From: an uncultured Dehalococcoidia bacterium
GTDB taxonomy: Bacteria; Chloroflexota; Dehalococcoidia; Lucifugimonadales; UBA3495
Length of the DNA stretch: 64,000 bases
Assembly: GCA_951812625.1 (NCBI GenBank)
Contig: CATOSP010000002.1
Span: 1,094,880-1,158,879 of the forward strand
Reading direction: 5' to 3'
Shown here: positions 44,750-52,662 of the stretch, piece after piece
How positions within the stretch are numbered: the first letter of the stretch is position 1
Layout: every line of letters begins with the position of its first letter
Made by a program: the position numbers and the translations under genes
Notes under the pieces: model-generated
Seen by the model: the letters and a program-made list of their open reading frames with translations, nothing else
What the model was told of the DNA's origin: nothing
The model's database searches: none

Positions 44750-44939
44750 AACTTTGGGGTAAGGTCACTCGAACAGTCTGTAATTTTGGGACCACCGTCT
44801 AGATGCAAACCACCCACTCGAAAGTTTGTAGTACAGTGCCGCTTGGCCCATCAAACTGGATAAAATCAAGAACTTTTCACATCAGATTCGCTGTGGCGGT
44901 GTAATCTGCCGTTTACCGGCCAATGGGGTACGGTCGGGA
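44750..44939. other. Spacer with 25-base word shared with 37.1 kb
   Basis: No gene. Contains, at 44870-44894, the word that ends GATAAAATCAAGAACTTT and is also present in inverted orientation at 37126-37150. Confidence 0.4.
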
Positions 44940-45380
44940 CTAGGTGATCGCCCGGGCCTTCGAAATGGGGCCGAGGACTACATCGTCAGGCCCTTCTGGC
45001 CCACGGAGCTGGTGGCCCGAATCCAGGCGGTCCTGCGGAGGCGGGTGGTGCTGGAGCGGGTTGACCCGCCGGAAGCCTACGTGCGGGGCAACCTGGCCAT
45101 CGACTACGAGCACCGGCGGGTGACGGTGGCGGGGAAGGAGGTGCGCCTCACGGCCATCCAGTACAACCTGCTGGCCGAGCTGGCGGTGAACGCCGGGAGG
45201 GTGGTGACCCATGAGGAGTTGCTGCACCGGGTGTGGGGGCCGGCCAACCCCGCCGGCGGGGTGCGGACCATCCGCACCCACCTGATGCGGCTGCGCCGCC
45301 TCCTGGGGGAGGACGCCGAGAACCCCACCTACATCTTCGCCGAGCCCAGGGTGGGCTACCGGATGCGGAGGGGGGAACTA
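44940..45380 (+). pseudogene. OmpR-family response regulator remnant
   Basis: Only the end of the receiver domain survives (IARAFEMG, then after a one-base deletion in a G-run AEDYIVRPFWPTELVARIQ). The winged-helix DNA-binding domain is complete (EVRLTAIQYNLLAELAVNAG, RVVTHEELLHRVWGPANPAG, RTIRTHLMRLRRLLGEDAEN, GYRM). The phosphoacceptor half is missing. KdpE/PhoB-like and similar to the winged helix at the end of the broken kinase gene at 36.9 kb. Confidence 0.75.
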
Positions 45381-45429
45381 CGGAGCCGGATGGGCCCGCT
45401 ATTTCGTGAGCCGGAGACATTACTTTATC

Positions 45430-45720
45430 CGAAAGGGGTCCAACACCTTGCCCCACGCTGGTCAAGCCGTGGTCACCGGAGCCTTCAGCTACACCGGCAG
45501 TTACGTGGCCAAGCGTCTACTGGAGGAAGGGGTAGTCGTCCGGATCCTCACACGGAACCCCGACCGGGAAGACCCCTCCGGCGGGTTGGTGCCACCGGCT
45601 CCCGGACTTCTCCGACCATGAGGGCCTACGCCGGTGAATGCGGGGAGCGGGAGTCCTCTACGACACCTACTGGATCAGATTCGGGCGAGGGTGGATCACC
45701 AACTGGCGTGCTGAGGCGGA
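45430..45720 (+). pseudogene. NmrA/NDUFA9-like NAD(P)-binding protein remnant
   Basis: AVVTGAFSYTGSYVAKRLLE and EGVVVRILTRNPDRED show the dinucleotide-binding start of an atypical SDR. After frameshifts, GAGVLYDTYWIRFGRG can be read, a family motif. The rest is absent. Confidence 0.7.
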
Positions 45721-45876
45721 GGCCAGCAGGCCCAAACCATTCGGTAGGGCGCCTCCGGAATCGCTACAGCCCTGCCGGGGGCGAAATCAAAGGGCAAAAC
45801 GATCAGCAGTCCGGGCAATAGATGCCTCACATGCCAGAAGACCGGCCCAACAAACAAGAGATCGGCAGAGCCGCCC

Positions 45877-45897
45877 CTTGTTCAGAGTATCCCTAGG
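45877..45897. repeat. Solitary end of a CTAG-type element
   Basis: CTTGTTCAGAGTATCCCTAG is the complement of the left terminal repeat of the small element at 50288-50397. Only one end is present here. Confidence 0.5.
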
Positions 45898-45973
45898 ACG
45901 TCTCACGGCACCCAGCATCCGATAACCCGAGTTATCGCGCAACCGGGTGTGAACGCGATTCCTGGAACTGCCC

Positions 45974-46189
45974 CTAATTCTGGTTGTCCAGCAGCATATG
46001 CTGAGCGCGCTCAATGCGCTGACGGAGGCTGTCCTGGAACGCGCCGTCACGTTTACGTTCTTCGATATGCTCCGCGATAGCCATACGTATTACTTGGGAA
46101 ATTGGCTGACCGTCGACGGCTGCGATCGTGTTAAGCTCCTCCGCTTGCTGGGCAGAAAGGCGAATCGTCATGGATTTGATCGGTTTCAT
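45974..46189 (-). CDS. Ribbon-helix-helix (CopG/Arc-type) protein
   Basis: 71 residues: SMTIRLSAQQAEELNTIAAV gives the beta strand and first helix, ISQVIRMAIAEHIEERKRDG the second, as in RHH antitoxins and repressors. It is transcribed away from the ubiquitin-like operon and shares the ~100-bp intergenic region with it, so it could regulate that operon; no toxin gene is adjacent. Confidence 0.8.
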   Translation of the reverse strand: MKPIKSMTIRLSAQQAEELNTIAAVDGQPISQVIRMAIAEHIEERKRDGAFQDSLRQRIERAQHMLLDNQN

Positions 46190-46217
46190 GGCCTCATTTT
46201 GCGATTAGAGCTTATGG

Positions 46218-46247
46218 TTGTCAAGTGTCAAACAGTGGTGGTATATT
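46218..46247 (+). promoter_or_regulatory. Candidate promoter of the ubiquitin-like operon
   Basis: -35-like TTGTCA (46218-46223), 18-bp spacer, -10-like TATATT (46242-46247), 43 bases before the first ATG. The motif TGTCAA occurs twice in TTGTCAAGTGTCAA and its complement TTGACA follows at 46246, a possible operator for the divergent RHH protein. Confidence 0.5.
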
Positions 46248-46290
46248 GACATCGTGAATTCGTGGTAGCACCAGTTAATGGAGGTAAGTT

Positions 46291-46617
46291 ATGGTTTCGC
46301 AGAATCCACTAGATAAAGGTGACTTGGGTCATCCTGGGTTAGAAACTGGTGGCTCCGAAAAACCCGATCCCGACAAGACTTTCGAAATTCAGATAGACCG
46401 GGCGGTATACACGCTGACGGAAAATCGGCTCACTGGGGCTGACCTCCGTCGTGTCCCGGACCCTCCCATCCCGCATGAACGCGACCTCTTCGAAATCATC
46501 CCTGGCCACCCGGACCGAAAGGTTGAGGATGACGACAGAATAATAATTCGTGATGGACTTCGCTTCTTTACGGCACCCAACACCATTAACCCTGGCGTCT
46601 ACTTTATCGGCGACTGA
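46291..46617 (+). CDS. Ubiquitin-like protein (multiubiquitin family, single domain)
   Basis: 108 residues with one beta-grasp domain of the multiubiquitin family (~residues 30-103): KTFEIQIDRAVYTLTENRLT, GADLRRVPD, PHERDLFEIIPGHPDRKVED, IIIRDGLRFFTAPNTINPG. After the NPG that ends the domain there are six more residues (VYFIGD), so the tail would have to be trimmed by the JAB peptidase before conjugation. The N-terminal ~28 residues look disordered. First gene of a five-gene operon; GGAGG ribosome site. Confidence 0.88.
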   Translation: MVSQNPLDKGDLGHPGLETGGSEKPDPDKTFEIQIDRAVYTLTENRLTGADLRRVPDPPIPHERDLFEIIPGHPDRKVEDDDRIIIRDGLRFFTAPNTINPGVYFIGD

Positions 46618-46634
46618 ACAAGGGGACAGACACG

Positions 46635-47027
46635 ATGAGCCTCCCTGAGCTTGATGTAGCCTTTCTCAATGAGCGAGGTATCGCTCATGAAATAATTCCA
46701 GAGTCTGGCATGACATGTGTTGTGTTCCGCCAGTGGCCGCTCCCCAAGGGTTTCGATTGTGACATTTCAGACCTCTTGGTAAGGCTGAGCCCAGGCTACC
46801 CTGATGTGCAACCCGACATGTGGTGGTTTTCTCCAGCTGTTCGCAGGGCCAATGGTCGGGAATTGCCTAACACTAATGTGGTTGAATCGTATCTAGGTCG
46901 GACGTGGCAACGCTGGTCGCGGCACTTTAGTAGCGGACAATGGCAGTCGGGCGTCGACGGTCTAGAAAGCTATCTTGCCCTGATTCGGCAAGACCTAGAG
47001 CGTGGCGTTCCGGAGAATGCCAGATGA
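46635..47027 (+). CDS. E2-like protein (Prok-E2_E family)
   Basis: 130 residues resembling the prokaryotic E2 family E of ubiquitin-conjugating folds: VRLSPGYPDVQPDMWWFSPA is the core strand-loop, WQRWSRHFSSGQWQSGVDGL and ESYLALIRQDLERG the C-terminal helices with the conserved RH. The only cysteines are C28 and C42, both before the YPD core; there is none at the position of a canonical E2 active site. It probably accepts the Ubl from the E1 in an unusual way or acts as an adaptor. Its stop overlaps the next ATG (ATGA). Confidence 0.85.
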   Translation: MSLPELDVAFLNERGIAHEIIPESGMTCVVFRQWPLPKGFDCDISDLLVRLSPGYPDVQPDMWWFSPAVRRANGRELPNTNVVESYLGRTWQRWSRHFSSGQWQSGVDGLESYLALIRQDLERGVPENAR

Positions 47028-48406
47028 TTGTGACGCTTGTATTGCCGGAAGAAATCTCGGCCGAACTGACCCAGGCAGCTAACGCGCATGTCGAGAGTGC
47101 CGGTGTGCTGCTGGCCAGATATATGGAAACCCCCAACGGAGATGTCCGCTTACTCGCACGTGGAATGCACTGGGTTCCTGATGATTCCTACCTTGTGCGT
47201 AACGCAACCGCGCTTAGCATTGCCTCCCACGGCTATGTCCCTGCTCTGGCGGCCGCCGAGGCAGACAACTCTGTTCCAATCTGGTTGCATACCCATCCTG
47301 GGGCTGGCTCGTCCCCACGACCTAGCGAGTATGACCGGATAGTCGATGAGGACTTGGCTGACCTCTTCAGGCTCCGTTCGGGTAGTCCGGTTTACGGATC
47401 GGTCATCGTATCCAGGGAAGGGCAGAGCGTTTGTTTCACTGGTCACATCGAGTCCGTCTCATGTCGAAACGACATTGACCGACTCTGGGTTGCCGGTCGC
47501 CGATTTGCATTTGCTCAAAACTGGTCCCAAGATGCAACACCTATCTCTGAACAGTTCGACCGAAACATCCGTGCCTTCGGCGGCGAAATTCAGCGAGTTC
47601 TCAGTACCTTGCGCATCGCCGTTGTCGGCTGCGGTGGTACCGGTTCAGCTGTTGTAGAACAGCTTGTGCGCCTTGGTGTACGCCACATCCGTTTGTTCGA
47701 CCCGGACACATTGACCGCTAGTAATGTCACGAGAGTATATGGTTCCTGTCCCGAAGACATCGGTAAGCCAAAAGTGGACGTGAGCGCGGCTCATGTAAGC
47801 CGGATAGCTCCTGATACCGAAGTCATCCCGATACAATCCACGATTACGTTGAATAGCACTGCTAAATTACTGCTTGAGGCAGATATAGTTTTTGGGTGCA
47901 CCGATGACAATGCGGGGCGCCTTGTATTATCCCGTATTGCATCGTACCTCTTAACTCCTGTTATCGACTGCGGGGTGTTACTAAGCAGTAGGTGCGGAGG
48001 GGAGATTGCTGGAATCTACGGACGTGTGACCGTCTTGGCTCCCGGTGCTGCGTGTTTAGTCTGTCGTAACAGAATTGACCTACGGCAAGCAGCTGTCGAG
48101 ATGCTTCCTCGTGATGAGCACCAGCGGCTAGCCGCCGAGGGCTACGCACCTTCATTGCCCGGAATTGAGCCTGCGGTTGTCGCTTTCACTACCCAAGTAG
48201 CGGCGACGGCAGTAAGCGAATTGCTGGAACGACTAATTCATTATGGTCCCGAGCCGGCACCAACAGAGATACTACTGCGTACGCATGACCGAGAGGTGTC
48301 GACTAACGACCAACACTCGCGCAGCGGGCACTATTGTCACCCCGATAGCGGCAAGCTGGGACTTGGTTTAACTGAGCCATTCCTTGAGCAAACATGGCAG
48401 GGCTAA
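47024..48406 (+). CDS. JAB peptidase-E1 activating enzyme fusion
   Basis: 460 residues. N-terminal JAMM domain: candidate Glu E24, then LHTHPGAGSSPRPSEYD with zinc ligands H89, H91, D104 and Ser101, complete for an active metallopeptidase that would process or remove the ubiquitin-like protein. The ThiF/E1 domain from ~195 has VVGCGGTGSAVVEQLV (ATP loop), LFDPDTLTASNVTRV (Asp, Asn, Arg) and DIGKPKVDVSAAHVSRIAPD (Lys), then FGCTDDNAGRLVLSRIA. A single CLVC pair may bind zinc. The ATG at 47024 overlaps the E2 stop; it ends inside the DUF6527 gene. Confidence 0.92.
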   Translation: MIVTLVLPEEISAELTQAANAHVESAGVLLARYMETPNGDVRLLARGMHWVPDDSYLVRNATALSIASHGYVPALAAAEADNSVPIWLHTHPGAGSSPRPSEYDRIVDEDLADLFRLRSGSPVYGSVIVSREGQSVCFTGHIESVSCRNDIDRLWVAGRRFAFAQNWSQDATPISEQFDRNIRAFGGEIQRVLSTLRIAVVGCGGTGSAVVEQLVRLGVRHIRLFDPDTLTASNVTRVYGSCPEDIGKPKVDVSAAHVSRIAPDTEVIPIQSTITLNSTAKLLLEADIVFGCTDDNAGRLVLSRIASYLLTPVIDCGVLLSSRCGGEIAGIYGRVTVLAPGAACLVCRNRIDLRQAAVEMLPRDEHQRLAAEGYAPSLPGIEPAVVAFTTQVAATAVSELLERLIHYGPEPAPTEILLRTHDREVSTNDQHSRSGHYCHPDSGKLGLGLTEPFLEQTWQG

Positions 48407-48759
48407 AGAATTTGATAGTTTGGTGGCATCAGTTGCCACTGCCATGGCGTGGTTGGCGAGTCGTGGGGCACGTTGGCGCGGGCGACGAGGTGCCCGACCG
48501 GCTCCCCAACAAAGGAGTGGTTCTAGTTGGCGCGCCGGGCATTGAGACTTGGGCGGCTTTCGACTGCCCGTGCCAGAGGGGGCACCGTCTGATGGTGAAT
48601 CTGGATAGGGCCCGGCAGCCGGTATGGAGTATCGATTCCCTTAAACCACTGACTATCCGTCCCAGTATTAACAACATCACCGCTGAGAGACAGTGCCACT
48701 TCGTCGTGCGTGGTGGCAAGGTCGACTGGTCTCACTACGACCGGAGAGTAACCTTATGA
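48394..48759 (+). CDS. DUF6527 family protein
   Basis: 121 residues: VPDRLPNKGVVLVGAPG, AFDCPCQRGHRLMVNLDRAR, PVWSIDSLKPLTIRPSINNI and CHFVVRGGKVDWSH. Probably a small zinc-binding protein using CxC and a later Cys-His. The family recurs next to bacterial ubiquitin-like genes; its role is not established. Overlaps the E1 gene by 13 bases and the protease gene by four (ATGA). Confidence 0.8.
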   Translation: MAGLKNLIVWWHQLPLPWRGWRVVGHVGAGDEVPDRLPNKGVVLVGAPGIETWAAFDCPCQRGHRLMVNLDRARQPVWSIDSLKPLTIRPSINNITAERQCHFVVRGGKVDWSHYDRRVTL

Positions 48760-49709
48760 CACAGACACCTACACCAGTGGATCCAGATGACCATTCACCA
48801 GACCAGGCTGATCCTGGATTAGAACGTGCCCTGCCGTCCGAAATAAGGACGCCGCTGTACCTAGCAACTCACTCCGCACGCTACGAGCGGCAGGAAATCA
48901 TCAGGCGAATCCAGGGACGCACCGGGCGCCCATTGATTTGCTACGTGTCCGGCATCAGAGCCGGGATCGATCAAGATGACATTATGCCGTTCTTCGATAT
49001 CCTCCATAACTTGCCGCCTGGTGAAAGCGCGGAGTTACTACTTCACACCCCCGGGGGTAGCGTCGACGCCGCAGAAAAGCTCATACGTACTGCAAGGGGC
49101 CGAGTAGGCGCGGCACAGATCCACATTATTGTTCCAGATTTCGCCAAGAGCGCTGGTACGCTCATGGTTCTCGGTGCCGACAGGGTTGTGATGAGCGATA
49201 TGTCCGAACTAGGGCCCATCGACCCTCAGATGCGCTTCATGGATAGCAACGGACAGGTCAGATGGCAACCGGTACAGAATTACCTCGATGCTTACGACGA
49301 ATACACGAAGGCACTCACTGAGCAACCCGATAACGTTCCGGCCCGGATGATGCTGGACAGGCTTGACCCCGTCACAGTCAAATTGTGGAGAGCAGTCAGA
49401 GATCGGGCGCGCCAGTCCGCCGAGAATTTACTGAAAATCGGGATGTTCCGTGACAATGACGGTAACTGGTCACAAACAGCGAGTGAGCTCATAGACACTC
49501 GACGATGGTTATCGCACTCGCAAATGATATCTTGGGACGATGCACAGGACCCGCATTTAGGGATCGTTGTTGATTACCTCCACTCAGAGTCCGAAAGGTG
49601 GCAGGACTATTGGAAGTTGTACTGCCTCCAACGCCTTGAAGTAGGAGACAACCAGAAACTTTTCGAGTCCGAATACGCCTCTTTAGTCATAGACGGACCG
49701 ACCGGGTGA
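48756..49709 (+). CDS. ClpP-fold serine protease (SDH_sah family)
   Basis: 317 residues, cytoplasmic. The core matches the serine dehydrogenase-type proteinase family of the ClpP/SppA fold: ESAELLLHTPGGSVDAAEKL (strand-turn forming the oxyanion region), IVPDFAKSAGTLMVLGADRV (nucleophile, about S132) and MSDMSELGPIDPQ (catalytic-site Asp region). ATGA overlap with the DUF6527 gene makes it the last cistron of the ubiquitin-like operon. It could degrade conjugated targets or remove the modifier; this is inference from linkage. Confidence 0.85.
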   Translation: MTQTPTPVDPDDHSPDQADPGLERALPSEIRTPLYLATHSARYERQEIIRRIQGRTGRPLICYVSGIRAGIDQDDIMPFFDILHNLPPGESAELLLHTPGGSVDAAEKLIRTARGRVGAAQIHIIVPDFAKSAGTLMVLGADRVVMSDMSELGPIDPQMRFMDSNGQVRWQPVQNYLDAYDEYTKALTEQPDNVPARMMLDRLDPVTVKLWRAVRDRARQSAENLLKIGMFRDNDGNWSQTASELIDTRRWLSHSQMISWDDAQDPHLGIVVDYLHSESERWQDYWKLYCLQRLEVGDNQKLFESEYASLVIDGPTG

Positions 49710-49870
49710 GAAGAACGGATTGAATCGTCGGCCTTGTAGCGAGTCTGTGTTGACTGTGCCGGTCGTCTTGCTTGGGGAAGAAGTGAGCGGTAGCACCGAC
49801 TAACCCGACGTTATTGGATGGCGAATGCAACCCACGATTTGTTTTGCGAGTCCTGGATGGAGATTCTGCG

Positions 49871-50251
49871 ATGCTGACGTTTGACGCGCCCATTATTGCA
49901 TCAATAATCACCTCTGTTATCACTGTTCTAGTGGTGGCCGGAGGTGGCCTTTTTTGGTTCGGCAAGCTCAGCAATCGAGTTACAACCTTGGAGGCCAACG
50001 CACGCACCCTCCAGTCCGATGTGAGTACTTTGCAGGCCAACGTAAGCAGCTTGCAGACCGACATGAACTATCTGCGGCCCAATCTGAGTAACCTCCAGTC
50101 CGATGCGAGTACTTTGCAGGCCAACGTAAGCAGCTTGCAGACCGACATGAACTATCTGCGGCCCAATCTAAGTAACCTCCAGTCTGATGTGAGTGTTTTG
50201 CGAGCCAACGTGAGCGGGCTACAATCTAGTCGTGAACGCGGTGGTGATTGA
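49871..50251 (+). CDS. Membrane-anchored coiled-coil protein with 28-residue repeats
   Basis: 126 residues. One N-terminal membrane segment (SIITSVITVLVVAGGGLFWF), then a heptad-rich coiled coil built from repeats of LQSDVSTLQANVSSLQTDMN + YLRPNLSN. The repeats are near-exact at DNA level (84-bp units), so length may vary between strains. No enzymatic motif. It lies 160 bases after the protease gene in the same direction and may or may not be co-transcribed. Confidence 0.7.
   Translation: MLTFDAPIIASIITSVITVLVVAGGGLFWFGKLSNRVTTLEANARTLQSDVSTLQANVSSLQTDMNYLRPNLSNLQSDASTLQANVSSLQTDMNYLRPNLSNLQSDVSVLRANVSGLQSSRERGGD
50009..50176. repeat. Two tandem 84-bp repeats plus a partial third
   Basis: Units at 50009-50092 and 50093-50176 differ by one or two bases; a decayed third begins at 50177. 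Each encodes 28 residues of coiled coil, in frame. Confidence 0.85.
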
Positions 50252-50287
50252 TCCAACTCAACGCTCAGCAGACACCCCTGTGTTTAC

Positions 50288-50397
50288 TCTAGGGATACTC
50301 TGAACAAGTCCGTGGAATGGCTCGGAACATGGGTTGGGTAAGCATAAAACAGCCGATATATTCCGGCCCATGCCGACTTGTTCAGAGGTTCCCTAGA
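50288..50397. repeat. MITE-like element, 110 bp, inserted at CTAG
   Basis: Left TCTAGGGATACTCTGAACAA, right the complement of TCTAGGGAACCTCTGAACAA: ~23-bp inverted repeats with two or three mismatches enclosing ~64 bp without a gene. CTAG at both ends may be the duplicated target. A single matching end is at 45877. Likely a non-autonomous derivative of an IS that is not in this window. Confidence 0.65.
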
Positions 50398-50748
50398 CAA
50401 TTGATTACCTTGACCTGTAGCCGAGTTGCGGTGTTTTATGCTCTACCGGAATACCACCGATTCGAGAATTTCTGGCATAGTACCGCTTGCCCTACTTTCT
50501 CTGTCCTGCTTGTACAGTAGGCTGAATCGGCCTGTTGTTGCCTTACCCAAAAGAGTTTTCAGGGTAACCGAGTTGTCAATTATGGTTCTCATAGGTACAC
50601 CACCACCTTGAAACAAGAGCCGCCAACTTCAGGTTGAAATCGGAGTCAATAGCATAGGAAGTCAGGCTGTAAGAAGGACGGGAAGACGTAGTTTGAGGGG
50701 CCAAAGACAAAGGGATGACTTCTGATTAATGCAGTAGGAGGTCTAAAC
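50398..50748. other. Intergenic region upstream of the nuclease gene
   Basis: About 350 bp between the MITE-like element and the nuclease gene. GTAGGAGG just before 50749 is its ribosome site. No other feature recognised. Confidence 0.4.
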
Positions 50749-52662
50749 ATGGGTATTGACTCACTGACACAGCGGAACGACGGTTCCCAAGTGGCGATCC
50801 CCGTTTCGCAAGACGAGTGGCGGCAATGGGTAAGTGCAGGGCGAACCCGGAACTGGATGCTGGGCGATCCGCTAATCGACTGGTTGCAACTGTACGGAAA
50901 AAACCGCGACTACATTCCTAAGCAAGAATTGGCAGGCTACGACAAGGACCTTGATTTCCTTGAGTTTATCTTCGAACAGGGTAGGGAATTCGAGGCTGGC
51001 ATACTTCGGCTGTTTAGCGAGCAGTATGAGGTTACCACGATCGCCCAAGACTATCGGGAAATCAGCAGACTTGATAAGGCTGAAGAGACCTTTGAAGCGA
51101 TGAGGCGGGGCGTGTCCATCATTTACCAATCCGTATTGTGGGACGCCCACAGTATGAACTACGGCTCACCCGATTTCCTAGTGCGAAGCGATGTCCTGCA
51201 TCATCTGTTCCCTAAGTCCATTTCAGAACAAGAATCGGTAGCATCCGCGCCCGACCTGGGAGCTAATGGCTGGCACTACCTTGTAGTGGACACTAAATTT
51301 ACAACCCTGCACCTGAACGCCAGTGGCACTGAGCTTGCCAATGAGGGCAGTGCCCCAGCTTATAAAGCGCAACTGTACATCTATAACCGGATGCTGGGCC
51401 GCCTGCAGGGTTTCGAGCCGCCCGAATCATACCTGCTGGGTCGAGGCTGGCAGCGTAGGCAAGGTGGGGTCACTCATCGTGGGTCCAATGCGATGGAACA
51501 ATTGGGCCCAATTCCCCAGAATGGAACGGTTGCGAACGGGGTTCTCATCGCAGACGCTGTGGAAGAAGCCCTTCGCTGGTTACGTAGGGTTCGCACTGAG
51601 GGCAAAGACTGGCAACTTCTGCCCGAACCGTCAGTGCCCGAACTTTATCCAAACGTGAGCAATGCTGACGACGCTGACATGATGCTGGAAATCAGGCCCG
51701 CCGAGTTGGAACCCGGCTTTGGCGAGGAAGAATCCGTCGGCCAGTGGATAGGTGTCAAAAAGTGGCTGGCTGGTGAATTAAAAGAGCTGACCCAATTGTG
51801 GCAAGTGGGAGTCGCTAAGCGCGAAGAGGCGCACGCTGCCGGCATATACCGTTGGGACGACCCACATATTACGCCAGCCGCGGTGGGGGTTAACGGCCCA
51901 AAAACCGGGCCTACCCTTGGGCAATTATTGTTAGTCAATACTGACAGCGGCCAACCGGTTCGGCCATCGCGAATCGACAATACTAGAAACGAATGGCACG
52001 CTACACCCGTTGTCGAGTTTTACGTGGACTTCGAGTTTTGCAGCGACCTGAACGATGATTTTTCCACACTTCCGGAGAAGGGAGGGCGGCCCCTTATTTT
52101 TATGATCGGCTGCGGCCACCTGGAAAAAGCGGAATGGCAGTTCAAATCATTGGTTGCGAATCGCCTGACTGAAGAGGAAGAACTCCGCATCATTCGAGAG
52201 TGGGTGGTTCATATGTCTGCCGTCCGCGACCGGCTCGACCCTGCCAACGGGAAGCCACGTATCATCCATTGGTCGCACGCAGAACCAACCGTGCTGGCCA
52301 ACGCTTACAATTCGGCTAGGGCAAGGCACCAGGAGCGCGCCAACTGGCCGGAACTAGGCTGGTACGATTTCTTGGCCAAAGTGATGCGGGAGGAGCCTGT
52401 GGTGGTCCAAGGGGCGCTGGGTTTCGGCTTGAAAGCGGTGGCCAATGCCATGCACTCCCACAACATCATTGAAACGAACTGGGCCGACAGTCCTGTTGAC
52501 GGCTTGGGGGCGATGGTGGGAGCATGGCGCTGCGACGAACAGGCGCGGCAAAAAGGTGTGCCGATGATCGAGCTACCACTAATGGTTGAGATTGCCCGTT
52601 ACAACGAAGTTGACTGCAAGGTTATGATGGAAATTGCTCGCTACCTACGGGCGAACCATTAG
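50749..52662 (+). CDS. Two-domain nuclease: RecB-like PD-(D/E)XK plus RNase H-like exonuclease (TM0106 type)
   Basis: 637 residues. The N-terminal RecB-like domain has YGSPDFLVRSDVLHHLF (metal-ligand Asp) and WHYLVVDTKFTTLHLNAS (the D-x-K of the active site), with AYKAQLYIYNRMLGRLQG as the supporting helix. The C-terminal RNase H-like domain (from ~residue 415) opens with VEFYVDFEFCSDL (DxE), and ends with IARYNEVDCKVMMEIARYL (last Asp). This arrangement is that of TM0106-like predicted nucleases, which occur near CRISPR and other defence genes. Intact; good ribosome site. Confidence 0.82.
   Translation: MGIDSLTQRNDGSQVAIPVSQDEWRQWVSAGRTRNWMLGDPLIDWLQLYGKNRDYIPKQELAGYDKDLDFLEFIFEQGREFEAGILRLFSEQYEVTTIAQDYREISRLDKAEETFEAMRRGVSIIYQSVLWDAHSMNYGSPDFLVRSDVLHHLFPKSISEQESVASAPDLGANGWHYLVVDTKFTTLHLNASGTELANEGSAPAYKAQLYIYNRMLGRLQGFEPPESYLLGRGWQRRQGGVTHRGSNAMEQLGPIPQNGTVANGVLIADAVEEALRWLRRVRTEGKDWQLLPEPSVPELYPNVSNADDADMMLEIRPAELEPGFGEEESVGQWIGVKKWLAGELKELTQLWQVGVAKREEAHAAGIYRWDDPHITPAAVGVNGPKTGPTLGQLLLVNTDSGQPVRPSRIDNTRNEWHATPVVEFYVDFEFCSDLNDDFSTLPEKGGRPLIFMIGCGHLEKAEWQFKSLVANRLTEEEELRIIREWVVHMSAVRDRLDPANGKPRIIHWSHAEPTVLANAYNSARARHQERANWPELGWYDFLAKVMREEPVVVQGALGFGLKAVANAMHSHNIIETNWADSPVDGLGAMVGAWRCDEQARQKGVPMIELPLMVEIARYNEVDCKVMMEIARYLRANH

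Noticed and set aside
46291..49709. CBASS or classical Bil operon
   Set aside because: No cyclic-nucleotide synthase or CBASS effector is present, and the Ubl is of the multiubiquitin type with a JAB-E1 fusion rather than the four-gene Bil layout.
46291..49709. Pup-proteasome system
   Set aside because: No proteasome subunits, PafA ligase or ATPase; the protease is of the ClpP/SppA fold.
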